Notes under the pieces: generated by a model
Database searches by the model: none
The model's input: only the letters and a program-made list of their open reading frames with translations
What the model was told of the DNA's origin: nothing
DNA from: Setaria digitata
Taxonomy: Eukaryota; Nematoda; Chromadorea; Rhabditida; Setariidae
DNA: 64,000 nucleotides
Assembly (NCBI GenBank): GCA_003640385.1
Contig: RCAB01000033.1
Location: 62,001 to 126,000 of the forward strand
Reading direction: 5' to 3'
Position numbers and translations under genes: made by a program
Part shown: positions 1 through 14,400 of the stretch, piece by piece
Layout of the letters: every line of letters starts with the position of its first letter
How positions within the stretch are numbered: position 1 is the first letter of the stretch

Positions 1-3000
1 ATTCTGGATTGAAAATTTAGCACTTTTATTAGAAATAAAATGTTGTGTCTATTCTTTCACACAATCCTGAGAAGGTGTCGTGTGGAATGAGGTAAATGCG
101 GGTTATGCAGAGCAAGGGGAAGGGTGAAAATGAAGCTGTTTGAGCAACAGTACAGGTGCTCATCTGTATAATCCCACGGTCAATGGCAGATACAAAGGGT
201 TGTAATCGAACAAGGAAACGAAAGAGGATAAGATATTTAGTGGCAATTAGGGAAGTGATGCTGAGGACGGGCGTCTATATACGCAGGAGTCTGCTGCAAC
301 TCTAAAGAAGGAGAATCGGAACACAACAGGAGGAGGACACAACTGTGGAACAGATGGTCACTTCTCCAGGAGGAAGAGGTAAATGAAGGTCGTGAGCTCT
401 ATTTTGGGGGTTAACAAGCTTCTTTAACGGTCACTACTAATGAACAGAAGATACGCAAATGTGACCCCGCAAAAGTTCGTCTTATTTTGAGTTTATAGGT
501 CTATTCCTGCCAACTCTATCCGCTTCACTTTCTCCAGAAACTTCAATAAAATGTCTGAAACATTACTGAATACTTCATCCACGATCACTAAATTTTTATC
601 AGAGGTAACATCAAAAAATACCACTACGATATCCTTGCTTACTAAGATATCCTTCACCAGTGATGATAAAATTTCCAGATTACACTTTAACAGTTGAGTT
701 TCTTGGCTATAAAAAATAAACATCCAGTAATGAAAAAAACATGCTCGGCAAAAAAAAATTTCACGGATACTAAAGTATAAGGACAAATGCATATCTATAA
801 TCTATAAATGCCCACTGCAACTCAAGCATAAATTTAAACCTATACGGGATATCATAGGAATGAATCCCCAAAAAAGTTCACATAACATCTTGATCCTCAC
901 CTTAAGTCACCTAGAAATGTTTTCGTTCTATCACTAAATCGACAACTATTCCGTCTTCAAAGTGCAAAACATGAGGAACAATAACGCATATAATTTCAGC
1001 AATAAGTGATACTTTCTGGACTTGTCGTAGCATGATTTTAGAGTTTACGCTTCTGTATGATTACCAAAAAAGACTTTAATAACAGCTAGCTGAGAAATGC
1101 TTCCTCGTGGAAAAGTTAACCAATCAATGAAGACTGAAGTATGAAGCATGTGTCTCCACATCAGTCTACTACTTCGTTCAGAGCTCGTCGCAACATTAAA
1201 ATTTTAAACTGTTTCAGAGTTAGGAAGAGCAAAGAAGTCATTCTCAGTGAGGTTACCTAGGCATAATAGGAAGAGCGTGAATGGTGACATTTCAAGGAAA
1301 CAAAGAAAACATAGATTAGCAACTAACATAATTTGTTAAAAGCATCAGCCGTTTTGGTATACGGTAATAGAAAGTCTACAGAAGCGCAGGAAGCAGGGAA
1401 GGTGGAATTGGAGGGAGAGAGGTTGCCGATTTTGCACCTGTTTGTTTAAGGATTGACAAGATGGGTAATGGGATATTTTCACCAGTGTACAATAACGCTT
1501 GCTTGGCAGCTGCTACATCCTCCTCTCTGGCTGCTCTTCTCCCCGTTTCCTTATTTTCCTATCAGATCTGCGACAATATTTGTTTTATTGCTGACAGCGG
1601 CATTTTTTACCTTTGCACGAAATAAGGAGAGGGATTTGAAGATTCTAGTGTAGAACTGAAAGGAATGGTCCTCAGGATACCTGGGGTTAGAATCTTGAAT
1701 GACTCCTGTCAATTAAGAAAGATGGAGCTTCACTTAAGCAGAAAAATAGTATTGTATTACAAACAGTACCTGTTTACAACTACTATTCCTTGAATGAAAG
1801 GAATGAACTTGAGCACTGCATATGATGTTTAGCAAGATATTCGACAAAGTTTTCCCTATAAAAGTGTTTTATGCTAAATTAGGGTTGTTTTTAAGTTCAA
1901 AGTGGTCTGTTCCACTAATTACGCTTCCTATTTTTACGAACTACTAAAGAGAGAATCACTCTGGAAGTAAACGTAGAAAGAAAGTGGATAAGGGAAATGA
2001 GAAACAGGAACTGTTTAGAAAAACGGTATAGCTACTTCAGAGAGAGTGATAGCAAAATTTTTATCTAAATGACGAAAATTTTTGAAATTGAAAGGTTATA
2101 AATTTAGACGCCAAGGAAACAAAATTGCGGCAGATGTTAATAGTGGTGGTCGTCCAGCTTTGTTCAGAAATATTTTGCGAGAAGAGCAAAAACGATGATA
2201 CCTTCTTGTCTGGCTATCCCACTACCAGAAAATCAACAGGTGGTATTTGAACCCTCACGTCAATAATTTGATTTTTTCGTATTTATTCACCTATGATTGA
2301 TTCAAATATCAGCTGCCGTAAAAATCATTTTCAAAGGGAGGTAAAAATTGTGCATAAGCAGTTAGCAATAATAAGTCGTCACTAGCTCACCTGTAAGATT
2401 ATCTTCATAACAAAAGATCATGCAGCATGGAACTTTTAGTACAAAATAAATCTATCAATTTCCTGTGATTGGCATGAAATAACTACAGCTCTTTGATGTT
2501 AATACTCCCACTGAATTTTCTAACAATTTCAATATATGTAAGGAAAATTCAAACCCAATATATAAAGACGCGAAATGAATTCCTCACCATTTTAGTAACA
2601 GCATTCTGTGAATTCATTTCAGTTTCCTTCCTCTTCCTAACAGTACTCAGGATTTCATCAAATGTGTTCAGCATTTAATGCGCAGCATACATGAAAGCAC
2701 CAATTTTAGAAACTTGTCACGGATTTTAATAGGGGGAGCAACAACATACTGTGTATCAACAACCCATTTCAGCTTTCATTGACGGCTTTATTTCGATTTA
2801 AAGAGCACAGAATTCAGCAATGATTGAATCAGTTGATATTTATTTCATCTCTAAATTTCTTAACCATTTATTTCGAATCAAAAATTCTACTCCCTCAATT
2901 TCCTTAATAAAATCTCTGCTTAGTAGTCCTGAAGGCTACCTAAACATCAGAAACAAAAGACAGATGTTCGGTGTGTACAGACAGCACAAAGAAGCTGCAA

Positions 3001-6000
3001 TTTCTATGTTTCACTGTAATGTTCAATGTTTGAACTTCAGTGGTCGAATCGAATTGAAAAAAAGGAAAAGTAAACTATCGGCAAACATCTTTGAATCACA
3101 ACATTTAATAATAAGCAGCATGTTGTGCAAAACAGAACTGAAAATCTCATGATTTGCCTTCAAACTTTATGGCATTTGTTTCTGACTTGGTAATTTGGGT
3201 GCTATCTTAAATATATTTTCTATCTATAGTCCAGAAAACTTGGAAGATGAACAACCGGCCCAGCAAATTACAGTTGAACGTTTCCTTTTTGCGATATGAC
3301 CGCACGTTGATAACAGAGATCAATATAGAACACTCAAAAGGAAGTTACGGTGACTGCCGTCAAATCATTGTGATGAACCTAACCTTTGAGTCTTTGAACG
3401 GAGAACTTCAATAATTCATAAAGTTCACCATTCAAAGGTCCATTCGTTACGAAGGTCATACAATAATTTTTAATACTAGAAAAATATTAGTGACTAACAC
3501 ATTGATATTAAGTGAAGAAAATTTACAAATTTAATTCACGTAATTTAATGAGAAGCAGACTTTGTTAAGTTACATCTCTGTAAGAGGTATAAAAATGTTA
3601 ATGCAACACTTCCACACAAACACAATGAAGCGGTCAGAGATGTGTTATGTTCGTGCAACCAGGGCAGGTGTGGTCATATAAATTACCGTAACCCAAGAGA
3701 AAAAAATAGATCTGACTTATCTGTACACATGAGGGAGTTTCGAAACTGAAGGTGATACGTATTTCTGTTTGGTGGTGGTGTGACAGCACAGAAGCGCCAG
3801 TAATGCTGCATGGGAAAGTGAAGTGGATAATGATGGCACAGACAACGCCCGGAGCTATTTCAGTAAGTTTTCAATTGACAGAGAACAATAAGTGTATTTC
3901 TTGGTTAAAACAAACCATCAAAACATATTTTTGAGCTGAAAATGACTACAAAGTTAATGAGGTAGGAGTGACAAGAAGAAGTAGAAGAAACCCGCTAGAC
4001 ACGGTGCCATCAAGAAACAGCGATAATAAATACACCACGTCACTTTCAGGACAACAAACCTGTTGGTTTATGGCCAACGAAAGGACATAGACGGAATCCC
4101 GAAATGCGAACCATAATTTTGAAACCACGCCCAATGTGTCTGCCACATAACAGATTTATAATGTTATCTTAATAAAGTTCGATACATTTCCAGGAACATA
4201 GAAGCAGCATAGGGAGAGACACATCCATTGGAAGAAGCAAGAAGTCTAAAGGTAAGGTGCTGGAAGCTTAAACAAGCAAGTCGAAGCCAATGTTGGAGAG
4301 AGAGTAAGTTGAGAGGAAGTTATGAAGTTGGAAGAGTGTGGCCAGCATATAGATGATAGCAATTGCAATGAAATGGTATGGGTATGCTCAGCACTAACGC
4401 TGAAAGTCGCTATCATTGCTCACCTCACATCAGGTCAGCAGTCAAGGGTTGACGACATTTGACATTTCTCAACATCGACACCTACATCAGAAAAAGTTCA
4501 AATAAGCATAAGAACATTATTTCCACTGTTATTCGAACTTTAAGTAAGACCTCAAAAGATTAAAGAAAGGCGCAAAACAAATTCTAAGATATGCAGTAAA
4601 TTATATGATGAAAAATATCTAGAATTCTTGCGGTGTCAAGAATTTTTATTTCAGAGAAAGTCATGCTCAGGATATATGGGAGCAAACCCTTTAACCGAAG
4701 CGGTGTTTATAAGAACATTTGGGACATGAAGCGTGGAGTAGGGAGGAAATCTCTGGGGGTTAGCTGGAGAAGATACTCCGAGACTTACAAATACAAGAAT
4801 AAGTTTGCTCAATCACATATAAAAATAATGGAAAATGTAGTTTGGATGGGAAGCAGCTGATGGCACCTTCGGGATATATTAAGTGCCGTCTGATCGTATG
4901 TGTGCATAAAAGTATATTCGTCTGCTAGAAAATGGAAGCACCGGAAACTTAAAGGTTATAAGCGAATTCACAGTCTATATAGATGAATGCTGGAATAAGA
5001 AGCCGTAACACTTTCATATATGCCCCCAGTGGCTCATTTCATCAAGCTTTTGATTCCGAATTCACACCGCAGTAGCAAATGATCAAGATTTTAACACATC
5101 CCTTCCTTCCAGTCCAAGAAGACATATATCTCTACGTCCAATTTTCCTCTGAAGGTTTTCTGTCGTTTTTTTTTACAGTTTCATATTTCATTCACAATTT
5201 AAAATGGAAGTTTCAACTACATATATTTAAATGTGGTTTAGCTAGGAGTGCAACTATACTGGTGATATTAATAAAAAAATAAATAAATCTAATAACAGAA
5301 GGGATTTATAAAAATTATGGAATCTGTAAAACTGTATGAAATACAGCAAAGGCATGTTGTATTTCGTACAATCTAAACTTACAAATTTATTACAGTCAAG
5401 AGAAGCTATACTAGAATTAGTATTCAATTAATTTTAACCGTCCGAGCACTGAGAGAAGCATGATCACAACCTGTAAATCAAAGGTGTGCACGGCAGCAGT
5501 CGTCAAACTCTTGTTTAATCTAACGGCTGGTCAATAATTCAAAAGGGAGAATTCTGATGTATCCTTTAAAATTACAACTAAGAAAAAGTATGGAATTCTT
5601 TTTTTATTTAAACAGAGGTCATGTAGACAAAAGATCTATGTTAAACGATGAGCCAAAAATACTCGGTCTGTCACTTTAATAATACAAATTTTTTACAGCT
5701 CAAAAAAAAAACAAGGATGAGATGAAACCAATCGCACACATCAGCGATCGCTTCAGAAAGAGCCATAAAACACGGTAAAGAATGGTTCAGTATTCCGGAA
5801 CAGGAATACGCGATCAAATGCATTCTTCTAAAAGTTTTTCTTTTTCCTCGTAGAAAACATAAAATGATAGAGTCATTTTCAGTCATGCAACATGCTTGAG
5901 TGGACAGTGACTATCAGCCTTTAGTATCTCGATTTCTTTCTCTAACGAGAATGCTGTTCCAACTTGTCCTGTCTACAAGCATATACGCGTAATATGTCTG

Positions 6001-7676
6001 TGTTGGATTTTCCGTAAATGAATTCTACTAATGAATTCGATTAGCAGAGAAATGAAAGAATCTAAATTTTTGATTACAGCTCCTAAAATCTTGACTAGCT
6101 TTACTCTCCAATCTCAATATCCTACGCCTCTAAATTACTTTGCATCAACCGAACCAAACAAACTTTACATACATGTTGCAAAAAAGAGTTAAAAAGCTGA
6201 AAGGAGCTTAAAAAGAATGAATGCTCAATTGCTTGAACCTGACCCTTTTTTTTTTTTAATTTGATTATCAAATATTTCTATGAAATTTTTATGTTAATCG
6301 TCAAATGTTGAATGGATTACTTATAAACTTTACATCATCAGATAAAAAAGGAAAAAGGAACAGTGAACTGATAGAATATGTGGGAACCCGATTAAATGAG
6401 ATAATAGCTTGAAGCCCTCAAGCTTCTGCCAAAAATTTAAATTTTCACAAAATAGAAATCTTTGTGAACTGGTTGGTCACTGAGTAGTAACTGATCGCGG
6501 ATTTTCCAATTTAACTTGAGCTGATCTCGTAGCTTCCTCAAAAGGCGCATGGTCCTGGGTTTAGGAAGAGCGGTTAAACGGTTCTACCTAGAAGTGGCTG
6601 ATAGGATGAGTCTAGATAACAGACTTGCATGCGATAGCACAAATAAGCTGGACATATCAACAATGGACAAACGACGAGAAGCGCATTCAAGGAGCAATTT
6701 AATAGAGCTTTGGTCAGGATGCTCCCTCCCTGCCTGCTCGTCCCCTTCTTGCAGCCATCCCTTGGCCCTGATTAAGGTACGATTGAGGAGCACACAGAAT
6801 GCCATAACCCCCTGCCCATCTCCAACTCTCGATGATCCACTCAGCCTCAGCCCATCTGGCCCATGCAATCTCTTCCTGTGACACCAACCAAGCTATCTTC
6901 CAAAAGGAAAAGGAAGGCGCACGCCAAAAAGATTTTACCAAATGCATACTGTCCTCGTAGCTGCCTGTCTGCCATACGTTGTCCCCCATCTGATCTTCGA
7001 CACGTACCGCAGCTATGAATTGTCTTTTTCTTTAATGGCCAATGGTCAACAGTCAGATGAATCCTTGGGTAGCGCCCCAAAATTCTTATTTATACAACTC
7101 AAGCCACGGAATCGTAGAAATAGCATAATCCATGCAGATGGTTATCGATTAATATCAGGTTTGTTTGTGAGAGAGTAGGATGAGAAAGAGGTTTGAAGGA
7201 TAGTTGCCAGCAGTTAGGTGATTTATTCTGATAGTGTTGGATGATTGTAAACAAACAAATAGGGAAGCAAAATATAAACAAAAAACAACTGCGTAGAGGT
7301 AGACCATTTGAGCAACTCCTTCACAGATGGTGAGGAGGTGACTGCTGTTCAGCGTGAAAAAGGGACTAAGAGGGATGAAACAAAGCGGACAAATGGATTA
7401 TTCATATTCATTTGGTTGCAGTTACAGGAAAAACGAGGCTGGTGATCCGGGTAAAGTGGTGTAAGGCGATCACTTGCCAAGAGGTTCTGGTAACAATGAT
7501 CGAGTAGTTTATCTGTTTATCTCGCATTCTTGTATGTTCGGCTGCACTGTTACGACCTGGACATGGTTCTACTGGAGTGATATATGATGAACAAGACGGG
7601 TGCCCACCGGTTCACACAAACGAAACCACTAACGGTATCCTCCCGTTGCGATACCTCTGAAAACAGTTGTCCGAAT
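1..7676. other. Gene-free stretch, left part
   Basis: No gene can be supported here. Open frames reach at most about 110 codons, for example 2820-3152 and 6549-6881 on the plus strand. None resembles a known family, none is flanked by convincing exon chains, and several overlap in opposite strands as expected of chance frames. Around 6.7-6.9 kb the sequence is locally richer in C and T, which produces a cluster of overlapping frames on both strands. Short A and T runs are scattered through the rest. A gene made only of very short exons could have been missed. Confidence 0.55.
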
Positions 7677-7712
7677 TACTACTACTACTACTACTACAAC
7701 TACTGCTACTAC
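7677..7712. repeat. ACT trinucleotide microsatellite
   Basis: A short run of ACT (TAC) units, first pure and then interrupted by CAA and TGC variants. It lies about 170 bp before the large CCAT tract. No coding role is visible. Confidence 0.85.
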
Positions 7713-7877
7713 TTCTGTGGTGCATACCAGATGTTATGAATATCATCCATAGAATCGATCTGCGCACAACAATCCTTACTTACACGTAAAGTAGAATCAT
7801 ACCAGTGCCTGCAGGTGAAACAACTACGAAAGTAATGAGAGTGATGCTATGCCGTCTCCAAGAAGTTTATGATGTAC

Positions 7878-8430
7878 TCATCCATCCATCCGTCCATCCA
7901 TCCGTCCGTCCATCCATCCATCCATCCATCCATCCATCCATCCATCCATCCATCCATCCATCCATCCATCCATCCATCCATCCATCCATCCATCCATCCA
8001 TCCATCCATCCATCCATCCATCCATCCATCCATCCATCCATCCATCCATCCATCCATCCATCCATCCATCCATCCATCCATCCATCCATCCATCCATCCA
8101 TCCATCCATCCATCCATCCATCCATCCATCCATCCATCCATCCATCCATCCATCCATCCATCCATCCATCCATCCATCCATCCATCCATCCATCCATCCA
8201 TCCATCCATCCATCCATCCATCCATCCATCCATCCATCCATCCATCCATCCATCCATCCATCCATCCATCCATCCATCCATCCATCCATCCATCCATCCA
8301 TCCATCCATCCATCCATCCATCCATCCATCCATCCATCCATCCATCCATCCATCCATCCATCCATCCATCCATCCATCCATCCATCCATTCATCCATCCA
8401 TTCATCCATCCATTCATTCATTCATTCATT
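7878..8430. repeat. CCAT/ATGG tetranucleotide satellite tract
   Basis: The core from about 7,910 to 8,388 is an uninterrupted CCAT array of roughly 120 units. The left edge carries CCGT variants and the right edge grades into CATT units. Because the unit is four bases, three frames on each strand stay open and give artificial Ser-Ile-His-Pro or Trp-Met-Asp-Gly repeat proteins of about 180-220 residues. I treat these as artefacts of the repeat, not genes. The true length in the animal is probably variable and may be longer than assembled. Confidence 0.97.
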
Positions 8431-11400
8431 CAATCCTTCAATTTAATTCCTATTGCAGGCAAACAAACACGTGCACCTTACTCGGCACCTCACTGGCTGC
8501 AGAGGCCTGCTGCAACTACGGTGTGCTTATTTCGAATTAGAACCGTCAGTAGCAACTTTAATGAGTGGTTGGCCTGCTGAAGTATCCATCACGTGCATAC
8601 ACATATATTTTGTATTTCCATAATTCAGATAGAAAGTGAGCCAGCAAGCACTTCGAAACGGGAACTGTTCGGTTTCTTCTGACATCATCCAATGGGTATG
8701 GGAAGATGTGGCAAAAAGCAGCCGCTTCACCCAATCAATACCTGCCCTTACATCAGCTCATTTTTATGGACACCTGCGGAAAATGAGCCTGCCTTTGCCG
8801 ACATGCTTACATGTGCTATTGCCATCTGCGCATCCTGCCACCAACAGATGAGATGTTGTCGCTAACTCATCAAACACTAAACACTACTGCACCTTAGCTG
8901 CGGCGCAACATCCACCTGGCCACACATTCATCCCTGCTACCTCCTGCGTACGGTACACTGACGCAGCACATACCACTGATTCAACAAAGCACACCTCAGG
9001 TGCCTCTCTGCCTGCCAAAGACCGAACTAATGTGTGAATGTGCACTTGCTGTGGAAATTTCAAAGTGTAACGCTGCAGTAAAAGGACAGGAACTATTTTA
9101 AAGAGAGTATTACTTATGATATGCAGTTAGAGCTAGCTTTGCTGAAAAGAGAAAGAAGTTAAACAGTAGTAAGAGGACCTCCTGAGTTATCGTCATGCAA
9201 CTGTTAAAGTAACAATGACTCGAACCCTGAGGCAACCATTATAAAATACAAAGGGCCCAATTCAAGATTCTGTTATTTTACAGGAATTAGTAGAGAATTA
9301 AATTGAGAAGGTACACTTCTTCGTCATCCTTTCTTTTGTATTTGTTCACTTTTTCACTTTCCCATTCTCACGTTACGCGTAACTGAAGTGAACAAACAAG
9401 CGAAGGACTACCAACAGGTGAGTGGTGGCATACGGTAGTAGCCAAAGGTAACTGGTTTCCAGTGGTCTGGGGTGTGTCGCCACTGACATAGTACGGTGGT
9501 TATTTCAATTATTCTCTTAAGAATTTTAAATATTACAAAGAAAACGCTCCCATTTCCAAAAATTCGAATTATCAGTTTATAATCGCAGTCTAAATAAAAG
9601 AGGAATTTTTGTAACAAAGTGATAATAACAAACGTTAGAATAATTACCGTTGTGAGAGTTAAAATATCAAATAGCAGTTTCGTTTCCAGGTTTTTTTTTT
9701 AAATAAAAATGGAAGAGAGAAATCTAGAAAGCATGAGAGTGTTGTTCTCATCTAAAAAATATTAGAAAAAAAAAAGGATGAAATCGTAAAAAAGACATTG
9801 TACGAATTTGATTAATAAAACAAAAACTATGAGTTTATTCTGAAGAACAAGGACAGTGCTCACATCTAAAAAATAACAGAAAGACTTAATGCAGAGATGA
9901 TTGAAGCGTAGCAAAGCTTCAAAGCACAGCAACTACTAATCGGAAATGATTTGAAAAAATCTGTTGTTTACTGAATCGACTATTATCACTTTCATTTGCT
10001 GACCTCTCCTTATTAAATATTCAGATGAATCTATTTCGCAGTCCTCGGTATTTCATCCATCTCTCTATGTCGCATTTTAGATGGGACCTACTCCAACTGT
10101 CACTTCAAATGACTTTTTGTACCTATCCTCCTTAATCCACACCGAGTAGAGGAGACTCTGCTAAATAAAATGTCCACCATTCATCCCAATTCATTATGAG
10201 CCGATGTTATTTCTCCTCGTGACCCTTCGCTGTCGCTTCCTTCACAAATGAAATCACGTCCAGCTACTGTAATAACATGAATTCATTTCTACGAATAGAT
10301 CATAGTTGACTTTTAAAATCCATCCAGGAATTTTTTTTTTTTTTTAAACATTTAAGGTTCTATATATACCAAATGCATTATTTCAAGATCCAGAACACAA
10401 CAAAGTCTACGTACTCCGTCCACCTTTTCAAATTTCTAGGTCTCACAGCTTATGCTAGACCTTACTTACTAAAGGCAATCAGCGAAACCAAAATCAATAT
10501 TTTAAGTGAAAATTTCTTTGTTGCTTATAACTTCATACTTATGCCTATTTTCCATGACTATTAATTTTCATGCATGTTTTTCATGAAGACTACATAATGC
10601 AAAGACCATATCCACTAGCAAGTTTCAGTCAAAGCATAATTACTTCACTGTTCTTAGAAAGTAGAACACTTAGCTAAAAAAAATCCCCTCCAAATTCTCA
10701 ATTTAACTCTAGTCATTTTCTTCCACCATTTTGTTAGATGCTGCTAAACCTCCCATGAACATTTGCGCCTAATTTTATAACAGATTTTGCTCTAGCTTCT
10801 GTTTTGCCATATCGATAATATAAATCGATACGTTTCTAGATCGTTGGAATATTCTTATGAAGAGGCAACGACATTTTTGTGACTTTCTTTCCATTTTTTT
10901 TTTTTTATCATGAGTTAAATCAACAACTGAAACTTCTTATAAAGTTGACGTCCTCTTAAAATATTCTTTAATATATTAGTAAGGCGAAGTTAGTGGGATT
11001 AATTTCGAATTATTGAAATAGTTCTACCGAAATTTGCACATTTGAATAAAATATTCGAATACTTCAACTGATGACTTAAACTTTAAGTAAGCATCTTAAA
11101 CGCTTAAGTATGCTGCGCCTCTACTGCATGTTGCTTTCGCCTTCGAGTCACAGGAAGTTGAAAAATGAGTGTGGTATACTGCTCCATCATTCATTTATTC
11201 CTTTCACATCCCTGCTAACAATCTCTCATTACGGAAAATAACACGTGGAAAATAAATGAATGCTAAATGCCCTATCAACGTGTGCTACGTCTGTCCGACG
11301 GAGCACATCAGATACGGACGAGGAGTTCTGATCGCAGAAGAGAAATGTGGTGATTGATCACCCACTGTTGGTTATCCTTCCTTCCGGACTTGACTGACTC

Positions 11401-14400
11401 AAGCACTAAAACATTATCGAGATGAGCACGATTGTCATTCCGCGCACCTCCTACTAATTATTTATGCAACTTGAATTTACGCAACTGTTAGCTTACAGTG
11501 CAAAAAATTTAGGAAAAAAATCCAATGCTTAGTAGTGGATTTTTTCCGTGAAGAGGAATTATAGTAAGTGATTCAAATTTTCGATACTTCTTCATTGTTT
11601 GAAATTGAAAAAAATTGTTTCACCAAGACATATAAGATATATTCCGTAAGATATAATCCACCATTGTTCATGCAAATAACCAAAAGAGTTGATGAGATGG
11701 TGCAAGCGCAACTAAATTTAACATTAAGAAGGAAAAAAACGATCAAGAGGATTATTCACGAACACAGCAAACAGTACCTCTATGTACTGAATGAATTATA
11801 TTAGTAACTATTATGGGCTCTTTTACTTACAACAGGGACGATAATAACCTGGATAGACTAGGGACTTAACTTCCAAGAGTTTCTCGCTGAATTCATTTAC
11901 GGTTAATCAGCTGAACTCGACTGGAATATAATCTCAAATGGTAGCTGATGGACTGACAAAGAATTAGTGTCAGAGTCCTAACGTAAAAATCTAGGTCTCA
12001 GCAATGAGGGGGAGCGGGTAGCTCCTCACAAAAACGGGTTCACGTCAAAAGCGTTGGTAACTTGTTCTCGCTCTTCCTTTCGATAATCTAGCTCACTGAT
12101 AGAAGAAAATGATGAGGCCCCTAATGATAAAACGAGTAGCGATCGGTCCTCGTTACAAGCTTCCTCAAAGTCGTCATCGTCAAATGTTATGCATCCGCCT
12201 ATCGCACAATGCAGTCAGACGATGGAGTCCGCCCTCGATGACACGCGCAGCTGAAACACAAACATCTCTGAACTTATCGGCTACCCATCTAATTATCACT
12301 ATTTACTGTCTACTTCCCATAATCAGTTTCAGTCTAACTCTCTACACCACTCTTATAAGCGTTCTTTTTGGTCAGCAGAATCGAGCGTCTTTCTACAAAC
12401 AGTTCACGAGCGCACTTGCAAAAGCTGATGTTGAATTGCTTTTCGGTAGATGCTGCAACTTTTCCATCATTTTACAATCATTGTCTAGCAAATCCGCTGG
12501 CTATTGAATCATCGCGATTGGAATAACTTGCCAGATACTTTTGAAATCAGTAGTACATATTGTTTTGGTTAGTGGTCATTTGTGGAAGAGTAGAAAATTC
12601 GTCCCGTAAATTTGGAGTTTCATCGATTTAAAGTAAATGTTAATCGGTTAAAGCGATCTTATCACAGACCATGATCAGCCTAACGAGCAAAATATTTTCA
12701 GTCATGTTTCCGAATGAAATCAGTTTCATTCTTTCTGTTCTATTATAACATTACACAGCAGTGATTATCAGAGTTTCATTATTAAACCATTTCTGTAAAA
12801 AAAAAAATAGATCGAAATGCCGATGAACACGCAAGCGAGCAATGTAATAGCATGAAGTAATAAAAAGCAAGAAATATATGTGGCTACTATCTGAAGTCTG
12901 TGTTTATTTTTACCTTCTGCAAAAAGTTTAGTTAACGTATGGCAACATTGACTGCTTTTATTATCGCATACGGTTTTTGCAGGAAGTATTTAACATTTCC
13001 AAACCGAATAAAAAGTTCCAAGTTTAAAAAAGAAATGTATTTTTTTTTTTGCTCAATTGTTACTAACACAATGCTTGCAATCATAGTGATTAAAGGATAG
13101 AGTGGTACGGTGAATGCGAAATCAAAATTCTTTTTTTTTTTTCATGCGTTTGTATTTTTTGCTTTCAATTTTCCAAGAAATAATATATTAAGCAATATGA
13201 ATTTATTTTCGTTAGTCGTACCTCAGCAACTTTTTTGTTAGAAAGTAAATTGCCAGGAACACAATTCAGTTTGTTGATTACCATTGTTATTTCCTCTAAT
13301 AGACAAATTTTGAAAGAGGTCGGTCGGGCTTTTCTAAAGAAATTAAAAATTATACTCGATACTGAAGTGTATCAAACCATTAAATGGAACAAGAAGAATT
13401 GTTAAGTAACAATGTTTTTAATCCATTCTTGAAGTCCTCAAGTGCAAAACCAATGGCGAACAGCAAGACTGGTTTGAAAACTTGAACGAATATATGGCCA
13501 TAAGCGATTATCCCTTTCCTGCTTTCATTTCTCGGCCCATACCCCTGATCCACCTCATTCTCCTCCGTGGAAGGTCACCTGCGTTTATCGGCACTGACGC
13601 TGTAAAGGAACACAGCACAATATGCACACTTGCATATAATGTATGCAAATTTCTTTTGTTTCCTTCCTTTCTTTACTCTTCCAAACATTCAATTTTTCAG
13701 CCTAATGAAGAAATGCACTGAATAAATGCTGTCCTCCCCGTCTGTCAAAAAATCCTCGGATGGACAAACTATCAATAACTAAGTGGTATGCGGAGGACGT
13801 TAATATATGTTGTACTGTATGACTGACATAATCGTCCACAAAATTCACGTACCTCGTGGACAGTACCATTGGCATATTTAACGTAAAGAAGAGACGCGTT
13901 GCAGAAAAGTTGAACGTTTTATAAAATGTATGTGAAACAAGCGACTGCATTGTCAGATAATTCATCAAATAAGAGAGATGCGGTATTGGACGATTAGTGA
14001 CTTGCGGAATTATAAGTGGCTCAGAAAAGGAAAGGGTGATCCAAGCTTTGCCACGCTTATCTTCTGTTTCATCAAGCAGTTGAGTCAATGGCGTTTCAAT
14101 AGGTAATCTACAGAAAGAACGGATTCATCAAGCGCAAAACAGTCCATGTATTTCCCAAGTCGGGGTGGATTAAACGGAATGAATTATAAGTCCTAGAGTC
14201 GAAATATCTCATCATCTTCACGGCAGCGAGTTATTCGCGCAGTGAACAGCTTCATTCTTCTAAACGGGAACACGGCACCCACTTATAAGAAATCAGCTAT
14301 TCGGTGCTTTTACGCCATTTAGTTCCTTTTTTTTGGAAGCTATCCTACCTAATATTCCACTGTCTTCTTGATTGTAGATCCAACTGAAAAAAGATGAGTT

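Noticed and set aside
6549..7080. Cluster of 77-110 codon frames on both strands
   Set aside because: They overlap on opposite strands in a CT-rich patch, show no motif, and have no exon partners.
7805..8540. Frames of 180-223 codons encoding Ser-Ile-His-Pro or Trp-Met-Asp-Gly repeats
   Set aside because: They are forced by the four-base CCAT unit, which keeps three frames open on both strands, and have no non-repeat domain.
9181..9260. GGTTCGAGTC-like B-box on the minus strand suggesting a tRNA
   Set aside because: No matching A-box, anticodon stem or acceptor stem could be folded around it.
12109..12507. 132-codon plus-strand frame with a hydrophobic middle
   Set aside because: No family resemblance and no neighbouring exons; length is within chance expectation for a 17 kb gene-free region.
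13702..14088. 128-codon minus-strand frame
   Set aside because: No motif, no splice partners and no conserved-looking segment.
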